From contig NC_068935.1 in assembly GCF_023091745.1 (NCBI RefSeq), positions 21,745,775 to 21,809,774 of the forward strand: DNA of 64,000 nucleotides. Reading direction: 5' to 3'. Position 1 is the stretch's first letter. Each line of letters begins with the position of its first letter. A program made the translations under genes and the position numbers. The notes beneath the pieces were generated by a model, which saw nothing but the letters and a program-made list of their open reading frames with translations, did not search any database and was not told the origin of the DNA. The DNA comes from Budorcas taxicolor (taxonomy: Eukaryota; Chordata; Mammalia; Artiodactyla; Bovidae). Positions 55,867-64,000 of the stretch are shown here, in pieces.

Positions 55867-56847
55867 AGCCACATTTAGGTATGGGAGTAAGGGTCAGGCA
55901 ATGTTAGTGGGAAATGATGTAGTTGCTCAATATAGACCTGCTCTGTTGCTAATAAGTCAATTTCCTTTGTAGAAAGCAAGTCACGTGAATGCAGGTTTGG
56001 CCTAGGGAATGGAACAGACCCAAGTTCAGAAACTTTGTCATGGTGAATATATGAAATATCATATTTAGACTCTGAAGACCTAGATATGATCCCTATGGGA
56101 AAGATTTTATAACTCCAATGACAAATCTATATGGCAAGACAAGAAGGGGCTGACAGGGAGATGTTGCTTTGGTATCTGCGTAAACTGATGGGAGAGTCCT
56201 GAAATATTCCAGATCATAGGCAAATCTGTGGAGGAAAGGAAGGGTGCCTTTTCTTCCTCACTCACCACACAACAGAGCCAGTCCTTAGGCTACAGTACCA
56301 AGATAAAGTAATTTGATGAACAAATTCATTCCAAAGTTTACTTATGACTAAACTTTCTCTTCCCTTTCTGAGAAAGTATTTATGGCTTAATCCATTGATA
56401 TGAATTTCTTCTGGTACAAATGTAGAGGTCTGTGTCACCCTGGTACAAGTGTAGAGGGCTATTTTAGATCAGAGGGCAGAGGACATTTTTTGTGATGGAC
56501 AACAGTCACAATATCTTAATCTGCTTATAACTACTACTATCTTTAACAATAAGGAAGGAGAAAAGAATTTTACTTTGTTTTTGTTGAATTTTTTGTTTTG
56601 AATTTTTAACGACTAAAAACATATTTGCTAACAAACATCTTCCTTTCAGCCTTCTAGCCTTTTCAGTCTTCATTTTGAGATAAATGAACATAACTTCTGG
56701 AAATGTATGGTTTCTAATTTCTGCTAGACCTTCACATTGCTTGGTAATTATTATACTCATCCCTAGTCAACCTTATGATAGCTTACATAACTGTTCCAAA
56801 CTTTAATGACTATTTTCCATGACCCTATATCATGCTCCCTCCTTGCT
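55867..56847. other. About 1 kb without gene or recognised repeat
   Basis: Nothing recognised. A small duplication (tctggtacaaatgtagagg / cctggtacaagtgtagagg) lies at 56410-56458. Confidence 0.5.
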
Positions 56848-58470
56848 TCAAACTTGCTGGTTTCAAAATATGTTACAAAACTACCATAATTGGAACAGTT
56901 TGGTACTGATATAGTAACAGACAAAGAGAACAACAGAATAGAATAGTGAGTTCAAAAATAAACCCATACAGTTACAGTCAACAATTTCTGCCAAGGGTGT
57001 CAAGAACACACCAAGGAAAAAGAGTGATCTCTTCAACAAATAATGTTGGTAAAACTGGATATCTACATGCAGAATAATGAAGTTGGACCCTTATCTCCCC
57101 CTATATTAAAAAAATTCAAAACGAATTAAATATTTAAGCATAAAACCTGAAACCATAAAAATACTAGAATAAAACATAGGCAAAAGCATCTTGTTACTTG
57201 TCTGGGCATTTTAAAAAATATGACCTCAAAATCATATTCAGCAAAAGCAAAGATAGACAAGTAGGATTACATCAAACTAGGAAGTTGTATATAGCAAAGG
57301 AAATAATCATCAGAGTGAAAGGGAAAACCACAGATTGAGATAAAATATTTGCAAACTAAATATCTAATATTAATAAATGGTTAATATCCAAAATATGTTG
57401 GGAACTTAGAAAATGTGTGCTCAGTTGTTAACTCAATAGCAAAAAAGTTCAAAATCCACAATCAAATAACCCTATTTAAAAAATGAGCAAAGAATCTGAA
57501 TAGACATTTCTCAAGAAAAAAGATAACATTGGCCAACATGAATATGAAAAAGTGCTAAACACAATTAATTATCAGGAAAATGTAAATCAAAACCACAATA
57601 AGATATTATTTCACACATATTAAAATGGCTATTATCAAAAAGACAAATAACAAGTGTTAGGCAGATGGAGAAATTGGGACCTTTGTACACTGTTGGTAGT
57701 AATGAAAGCTGGTACAGTTATTATAGAAAACAGTGGAGATTTTTTCAAAAAATTAAATGTACAACTACCATATGTTCCAGCAGTCTCACTTCTAGGTATT
57801 TATCCAAAAGAATTGAAATCAGAGTCTTGAAGAGATATCTGTACTCCCACATACATTGTATAATAGCAATATTTTAACAACAACAATAATCAAGGTGGGA
57901 AAACTATCTAAATGTCCATTGAAAGATGAATGAGCAAAGAAAGTTGGTATATGAATACAGTGGAATACTAGTCAGATTTTTTAAAAAGAAAATTCTGCTA
58001 TATATGATAATATGAATGAACTTGGAGGACATTATGTTAAATGAAATCAGTCAGACTCAGAAAGAAATACTGCATGATCTCACTCATATGTGAAATCTAA
58101 AAAGAAGTCAGACTCAGAGAAATAGATAGCTGAATGTTGGTTGCAGGGAGCTGAGGGGAGAGGGAAATTGGGAGCTGTTAGTCAAGTGGTACAAAGTTTC
58201 ATTTATGCAGGATAATAATTTCTGATGATATAAAGCATGGTAACTATAGTTAATAATACTGTATTGTATATTTATTATTTACTAAGATAGTTAATTCTAC
58301 ATGTTGTCACCACAGCAAAAAAATAGTAACTATGTGATGAGGTAGATATATATTAATTAGTTTAAGTGTGATGATCATTTCACAATGTATTGGTATATCA
58401 AAACATTATACTATATACCTTAAATATATACATTTTTTAATGTATAAATTACACCTCACTAAAACTAGGG
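56848..58470 (+). repeat. Old L1 LINE 3' half
   Basis: ORF2 3' region and 3' UTR in order: gaacagtttggtactgata, gtgatctcttcaacaaataa, gtttcattta-type 3' UTR around 58200 and attacacctcactaaaacta at the end. About 1.6 kb, no intact frame. A primate/ruminant-shared L1M-type copy. Confidence 0.85.
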
Positions 58471-58680
58471 GGAAAAGGAGAAAATGAAGCCTATGTTAAC
58501 CAAGATTAGTAACCCCAAATCTAGAAGCTGTTGATTAGAGGAACCATGTATGGACATCCTTTTGCACGTTTAATTTATTTTAAACATCTCTGTAAACTTC
58601 GGAAAACCATACAACAACACAGAAGTGTTACTTTTTCATCAAAATCCATTGAAGTATTTTAGAACAAGAATTGACAAAGG

Positions 58681-58704
58681 TTTTTTTTTTTTTTTTTTTT
58701 TTTT
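58681..58704. repeat. Poly-T tract (24 bp)
   Basis: A pure T run. It could be the antisense tail of a retroposed element, but no partner is visible on its left. Confidence 0.9.
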
Positions 58705-58860
58705 AAAGGTTGGGTAGTAAATTTTTTCAATTTTTGGGCTGGTCTCTGCCATTGTAGTTGGTAAATAGTCATAGACAATATGCAAACTAATGGGTATGGC
58801 TGTGTTCCAATAAAACACTAAAATTTGAATTTCATATAACTCCTCCATGTCACAAAATAT
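58705..58860 (+). repeat. Old MER-type repeat
   Basis: gtagtaaattttttcaattt, tggtctctgccattgtagtt, atagacaatatgcaaactaa and ggctgtgttccaataaaaca match a common old mammalian repeat. A related short patch may occur near 15421-15480. Family name not assigned. Confidence 0.55.
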
Positions 58861-58966
58861 TTTCTTTAAAAATTGCAGTAAGCCTTAAAATGATACAGCT
58901 TGAAAATTATTTCCTAGCTTAAAATAAAGATCTATACAATTTTCCTAGATGTATGTAATTAGCATA

Positions 58967-60020
58967 CTATTCATGGGGTTCTCAAGGCAAGAATACTGAA
59001 GTGGTTTGCCATTTCCTTCTCCAGTGGACCATGTTTTGTCAGGACTCTTCACCATGACCCATCCATCTTAGGTGGCCCTACACGGCATGGCTCATAGTTT
59101 CATTGAGTTAAACAAGGCTGTGGTCCATGTGATCAGATTGGTTAGTTTTCCGTGATTGTGGTTTTCGGTCTGTCTGACCTCTGATGGAGAAGGAAAGGAG
59201 GCTTATGGAAGCTTCCTGATAGGAGAGACTGACTGAGGGGGAAACTGGGTCTTGTTCTGATGAGCTGGGCCATACTCAGTACATCTTTAATCCAATTTTC
59301 TGTTGAAGGGCAGGGTTGTATTCCCTCCCTGTTATTTGACCTGAGGCCAAACTACGGTGGAGGTACTGAAGGTATCCTTCGAAAGGTCCCATGCACACAC
59401 TACTACACTCAGTGCCTTTGCAGCAGGCCACTGCTAACCCATTCCTATGCTGTAGACTCCTGGACACTCCTGGGCAAGTCTGGGTCCATTTCTTGTGGGG
59501 GATAACTGCTCCTTTCTCCTGGGTCCTGGTGCACATAAGGTTCTGTTTGTGCCCTCCAAGAGTCTGTTTCCCCAGTCCTATGTAAGTTCTGGCAGCTCTA
59601 TGGTGGGGTTAATGGTGACCTTCTCCAAGAAGGCTTATGCCATACCCAGGTCTACTGCACCCAAAACCCCCCATTCCTGCAGCAGTCCACTGCTGACCCG
59701 TACCTACTCAGGAGACACTCAAACACAGTTCTGTCTCAGTCTCTGTGGGGTCTCTGGGTCGTGGTGCACACAAGGTATATTTGAGCTCTCTGAGCATCTC
59801 TGACAGGTATGGGGTTTGATTCTAAACGTGATTTTGCCCCTTCTACAGTCTTGCTGGGGCTTCTCCTTTGCCCTTGGATATAGGGTGTCTCCTCAAAGTC
59901 GCTGCAGCACTGCACAGCTGCCACTCCAGCTCCACACAGCCACTGCTCCAGTGCCTACCACCATGCTCTGGGGTCTCTGCCCTTAGATGTGGAGTATCTC
60001 TTCACAGTTGCTTCAGTCCA
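58967..60020 (+). promoter_or_regulatory. BovB 5' leader (presumed 5' UTR and promoter)
   Basis: About 1 kb that is GC-richer than its surroundings. Its first ~60 bases (catggggttctcaaggcaag, then gccatttccttctccagtgg) are antisense to the Bov-A SINE body. It continues with ccatgacccatccatcttag, gtgattgtggttttcggtct and three partly repetitive passages around ctcctgggtcctggtgcaca and gtctctgggtcgtggtgcac. Overlapping open frames on both strands (59260-59924) are by-products of composition. Promoter activity is inferred from position only. Confidence 0.75.
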
Positions 60021-60379
60021 GGTCTAAGAATCAAGGAAAACTAGAAGTGGTCAAACAGGAGATGGCAAGAGTGAACATTGAAATTTTAGAAATCAGTGAA
60101 CTAAAATGGACTGGAATGGGTGAATTTAACTCAGATGACCATCACATCTACTACTGTGGGCAAGAATCCCTTAGAAGAAATGGAGTAGCCATCATAGTCA
60201 ATGAAAGAGTCTGAAATGCAGTACTTGGATGCAATCTCAAAAACGACAGAATAATCTCTGTTCATTTCCAAGGCAAACCATTCAATATCACAGTAATCCA
60301 AGTCCATGCTCCGACCAGTAGTGCTGAAGAAGCTGAAGTTGAATGGTTCTATGAAGACTCACAAGACCTTCTACAACTA

Positions 60380-60400
60380 ACACACACACACACACACAAA
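60380..60400. repeat. CA microsatellite in the endonuclease region
   Basis: About ten CA units between acaactaa and aatgtccttttcatcatag. It replaces what in other BovBs is a short A-rich codon stretch and disrupts the frame. Confidence 0.9.
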
Positions 60401-62207
60401 TGTCCTTTTCATCATAGGGGACTGGAAGGCAAAAGTAGGAAGTCAAGAGATACCTGGAGTAACAGGCAAATTTGGCTTTGCAGTACAGAATGAAGCAGGG
60501 CAAAGGCTAACGGAGTTTTGCCAAGAGAACGCACTGGTCATAGCAAACACCCTCTTCAAACAACACAAGACTCTACACATGGACATTATCAGATGGTCAA
60601 TACCAAAATCAGATTGATTATATTCTTGCAGCCAAAGATGGAGAAGCTCTATAAAGTCAGCAAAAACAAGACGAGAAGGTGACAGTGGCTCAGATCATGA
60701 ACTCCTTATTGTCAAATTCAGACTTAAATTGAAGAAACTAGGGAAAACCAGTAGACCATTCATGTATGATCTATATCAAATCCCTTTCGATTATACAGTA
60801 GAAGTGAAAAATAGATTCAATGGATTAGATCTGATAGACAGACTGCCTGAAGAAATATGGACGGAGGTTCCTGACATTGTACAGGAGGCAGGGATCAATA
60901 CCATCCTCAAGAAAAAGAAATGCAAAAAGGCAAAATGGTTGTCTAATGGGGCCTTACAAATAGCTATGAAAAGAAGAGAAGCAAAAGGCAAAAGAGAAAA
61001 GGAAAGATATACCCATTTGAATGCAGAGTTCCAAAGAATAGCAAGAAGGGATAAGAAAGCCTTCCTCAGTGATCAATGCAAATAAATAGAGGAAAACAAC
61101 AGAATGGGAAAGTCTAGAGATCTCTTCAAGAAAATTAGATACCAAGGGAACATTTTATGCAAAGATGGGCACAATAAAGGACAGAAACGGTATGGACCTA
61201 AAAGAGGCAGAAGATATTAAGAGCAGGTGACAAGAATAAATAGAAGAACTATACTAAAAAGATCTTCACTACCCAGATAATCACGATGGTGTGATCACTC
61301 ACCTAGAGCCAGACATTCTGGAATGTGAAGTCAAGTGGGCCTTGGAAAGCATCACTACGAACAAAGCTAGTGGAGGTGATGGAATTCTAGTTGAGCTATT
61401 TCAAATCCTGAAAGATGATGCTGTGAAAGTGCTGCACACAATATGCCAGCAAATTTGGAAAACTCAGCAGTGGTCACAGGACTGGAAAAGGTCAGTTTTC
61501 ATTCCAATCTCAAAGAAAGGCAATGCCAAAGAATGCTCAAATTACTGCACGATTGCACTCATCTCACAGGCTAGCAATGTAATGCTCAAAATTCTCCAAG
61601 CCAGGCTTCAAGAGTACATGAAATGTGAATTTCCAGATGTTCAAGCTGGATTTAGAAAAGGCAGAGAAACTAGAGATCAAATTGCCAACATCCACTGGAT
61701 CATTGAAAAAGCAAAAGAATACCAGAAAAACATCTACTTCTGCTTTATTGACTTTGCCAAAGCCTTTTACTGTGTGGATCACAGAAAACTGTGAAGATTC
61801 TTAAAGAGATGTGAATACCAAACCACCTTATCTGCATCCTGAGAAATCTGTATGCAGGTCAAGAAGCAACAGTTAGAAGTGGACATAGAACAACAGACTG
61901 GTTCCAAATCAGGAAAGGAGTATGTCAAGGCTGTATATTGTCACCCTGCTTATTTAACTTATATGCAAAGTATATCATGAGAAACGCTGGGCTGGAAGAA
62001 GCACAAGCTGGAATTAAGATTGCCAGGAGAAATATCAATAACCTCAGATATGCAGATGACACCACCCTTATGGCAGAAAGGGAAGAAGAACTAAAGATCT
62101 TCTTGATGAAACTGAAAGAGGAGAGTGAAAAAGTTGACTTAAAGCTCAACATTCAGAAAAAGAAGATCATGGCATCTGGTCCCATCAATTCATGGGAAAT
62201 AGATTCC

Positions 62208-62414
62208 CTGGTGGCTCAGATGGTAAAGCATCTGTCTACAATGCAGGAGACCTGGGTTCGATTCCCGGGTTGGCAATATCCCCTGGAGAAGGAAATGGCA
62301 ACCCAATCTAGTATTCTGGCCTAGAAAATCCCATGGATGGAGGAGCCTGGTGGGCTATATAGTCCATGGGGTCGCAAAGAGTCAGACACACTGAGCAACT
62401 TCAATCAATCAATC
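62208..62414 (+). mobile_element. Bov-tA SINE inside the BovB RT
   Basis: Full Bov-tA (ttccctggtggctcagatgg, ggttcgattcccgggttgg, gagaaggaaatggcaaccca, cgcaaagagtcagacac) with an unusual (tcaa)n tail. BovB reads aaatagat before it and agatggggaaacagtg after it, so only about agat is duplicated. Confidence 0.93.
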
Positions 62415-63189
62415 AGATGGGGAAACAGTGAGAACAGTGTCAGACTTTATTTTTGGGGGCTCCAAAATCACTGCAGATGGTGACTCAGCCATGTAATTAA
62501 AAGAAGCTTTCTCCTTGGAAAGATAGTTATCACCAACCTAGACAGCATATTAAAAAAAAAAAAAGACATTACTTTACCATCAAAGGTCCATCTAGCCAAA
62601 GCTGTGGTTCTTCCTGTACTCATGTATGAATGTGAGAGTTGGATTATAAAGAAAGCTGAGTGCCAAAGAATTGATGTTTTTGAACTGTGGTGTTGGAGAA
62701 GACTCTTGAGAGTCCCATGGACAGCAAGGAGATCCAACCAGTACATCCTAAAGGAAATCAGTTCTGAATATTCATTGGAAGGACTGATGCTGAAGTTAAA
62801 ACTCCAATACTCTGGCCACCTGATGTGAAGAACTGACTCATTTGAAAAGACTCTTATGCTGGAAAAGATTGAAGGCAGGAGGAGAAGGGGATGACAAGGA
62901 TGAGATCGTTGGATGGCATCACTGACTCAATGGACATGATTTTAAGTAAATTCCAGGAGTTGGTGTTGGACAGGAAGGCCTGGCGTGCTGCAATCCATGG
63001 GGCTGCAAAAAGTCGGACACAGCTGAAGGACTGAACTGATGTAATTAACATAATTGTTTTCAGTAATTGAGTAATTTTAAAAGGATGTGAAACAATTAAA
63101 CATGCAAAATGAGCTTTTCAGAAGAAGAGAAAATAATGGATTAATAGTTATTATATAATCTCTTGAATGAGTTTTTCATTTACAGGAAC

Positions 63190-63340
63190 ATATTGACCAT
63201 TTCTCTTTACTTCTCTTTTGTATATGCATCCTTTGAGATGCTCTTCAAGGCAGAAAATCTATCCTATCCATTTTCTGGTATTCAGCACCTGTCTGGTCCC
63301 TGGTGCATAGTAGGATCTTAAAATACACTTGTTGAATTGA
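63190..63340 (+). repeat. L2 3' tail
   Basis: tattcagcacctgtctggtc, ccctggtgcatagtaggatc and aaatacacttgttgaattg follow the L2 3' end consensus order. Confidence 0.65.
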
Positions 63341-63417
63341 AAAAAAACTAGTACAATTAATCCAGTTTATGGCTATACTTCTAAAATTTAATTTTTTGTG
63401 GAAATGTAAAAATTTGC

Positions 63418-63475
63418 TTTATATATATATATATATGGTTCTCATCTCACTCCATATATATATATATATATGGAG
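63418..63475. repeat. TA microsatellite with hairpin palindrome
   Basis: Two (TA)n tracts (63418-63436 and 63454-63471). The second is bounded by ctcca on the left and tggag on the right, so 63450-63475 is a perfect inverted palindrome. Confidence 0.9.
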
Positions 63476-63614
63476 TTTTAAAAATGTTCCATTTGGAATT
63501 TTGAAAGTATCTAATTTTGATACTAGTATCTAATTAGTCATTTTACAGAAAAAAATAAACAGAATAAAATAATAGAAAATAAAATCTTATGTCTTAATAA
63601 AGTAAAAATCAAGC

Positions 63615-64000
63615 CATGTTTAAAGTACAGGGGGATTTCCAAGTAGGGACAACACCAAGGTAATAATATGCTTAGTGTGTTCAGAGACCAGAAAGAAGGC
63701 CACAGTAGTTGAGGTAGAGAGGGAGAAGGTAGTTGGAAATTTGGAGAGATATCCAGAGTCTTAATCATGTAAGGCCATGTCGAAGTCTTGGCATTTTATT
63801 CTAAAAGTTAGGGGATGGTATTTGAAAGGCTTTAGCAGTGAAGTGGCATGGTCGGATTTATGTTTTAAATAGAACATATTGGCTGTTGTGTGGATGCTGG
63901 GAAAAGGGAAAAAGTTAAAGAAGCTAGTGTTATAATTCAGACCAGAAATAATGGTGATCAGAAATAGGGTGGAAATAATAGATTTAGTGAAAAGCATTTG
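63615..64000 (-). repeat. L2 LINE 3' half, antisense, running off the window
   Basis: gtgttcagagaccagaaaga, tcatgtaaggccatgtcgaa, agcagtgaagtggcatggtc, atattggctgttgtgtggat and ataattcagaccagaaataa mirror L2 sequence just 3' of the RT. It continues beyond position 64000. Confidence 0.75.

Larger units (their letters stand above)
60021..63036 (+). pseudogene. BovB endonuclease-reverse transcriptase pseudogene
   Basis: Endonuclease start: NQGKLEVVKQEMARVN and ISELKWTGMGEFNSDDHH (frame 59987-60214), with a conserved Arg codon turned to TGA at 60212-60214. Linker: frame 60729-61085, KWLSNGALQIAMKRREAKGK, ending at AFLSDQCK. RT: frame 61291-61794 (ILECEVKWALESITTNKASG, FCFIDFAKAFYCVDHRKL with the first catalytic Asp, then TGA), and 61938-62324 (NNLRYADDTTLMAEREEELK with the YADD pair) running into a SINE. 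C-terminus: frame 62604-62828 (YECESWIIKKAECQ, WCWRRLLRVPWTARRSNQ). Stops, frameshifts, a CA-repeat and the SINE make it non-functional. Confidence 0.88.
58967..63038 (+). mobile_element. Essentially full-length BovB LINE with TSD
   Basis: About 4.07 kb including a 207-bp SINE. Order: 5' leader (58967-60020), endonuclease (about 60020-60715), linker (60720-61290), RT (61290-62200, then 62415-62480), C-terminal region (62500-63036) and the younger-type end ggactgaactg. atgtaattagcata (58953-58966) and atgtaattaacata (63039-63052) form a 14-bp TSD with one mismatch. RTE-type LINEs encode a single protein with an AP-type endonuclease and RT. This copy has lost coding capacity. Confidence 0.92.

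Noticed and set aside
59260..59803. Overlapping frames in the BovB leader as possible ORF1
   Set aside because: RTE-type elements usually lack a clear ORF1. The frames overlap on both strands and show no domain.

Overview
This is nuclear DNA from a ruminant, almost certainly a bovid (cattle, sheep, goat or a close relative). The evidence is dozens of BovB (RTE-clade) LINE pieces, tRNA-headed Bov-tA/Bov-A SINEs, a CHR-2-type SINE pair, ruminant ERV LTRs and bovine-type L1 3' ends, all on an older mammalian background of L1M, L2, MIR, MaLR and hAT/Tigger fossils. I find no protein-coding host gene, rRNA, functional tRNA or CRISPR array. All long open frames are decayed BovB, L1 or L2 reverse-transcriptase (RT) frames, their antisense shadows, or chance frames inside LTRs. 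The window reads as an AT-rich intergenic or deep intronic 'repeat archaeology' segment.

Layout. 0-9.5 kb: antisense L1 3' ends, a BovB with a large internal deletion, an old BovB split by an ERV LTR, unique AT-rich DNA, and an antisense BovB carrying a Bov-tA SINE. 9.5-23.2 kb: a 5'-inverted L1 with a perfect 14-bp target-site duplication (TSD), an old L1 interrupted by two BovBs in opposite orientation, two head-to-tail BovBs, L1M fossils and SINEs with clear TSDs. 23.7-30.6 kb: a cluster of solo LTRs (three of one 4-bp-TSD family plus two others), a MIR, L2 pieces, a CHR-2 SINE and a Bov-A2. 30.6-48 kb: MER5-like fossils, L2, BovB/L1 nests, a 1.7-kb BovB, a Tigger-like element, a 5'-inverted BovB, a very old BovB, a long L1 ORF2 fossil and a class-II-like LTR. 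48-58.5 kb: an L2 split by three later insertions, an L1-with-BovB nest, and an old L1. 58.97-63.04 kb: an essentially full-length BovB (5' leader, endonuclease, RT, 3' end, near-perfect 14-bp TSD), dead through stops and frameshifts and carrying a SINE. 63-64 kb: L2 pieces in both orientations and a TA palindrome.

The most interesting signals are structural. (1) Two near-identical solo LTRs in inverted orientation (27.88-28.35 and 30.09-30.58 kb) have flanks that do not match individually, but would match (one perfectly, one 3 of 4) if the 1.74 kb between them were flipped: a signature of LTR-mediated inversion. (2) The full-length BovB starts with a segment antisense to the Bov-A SINE body and ends with one in sense, so the SINE body looks like an extreme 5'-inverted BovB. 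(3) A BovB copy with a 5' inversion and flanking duplications suggests twin priming by an RTE element. No new molecular system is evident. LTR copies are described only as decayed solo LTRs.
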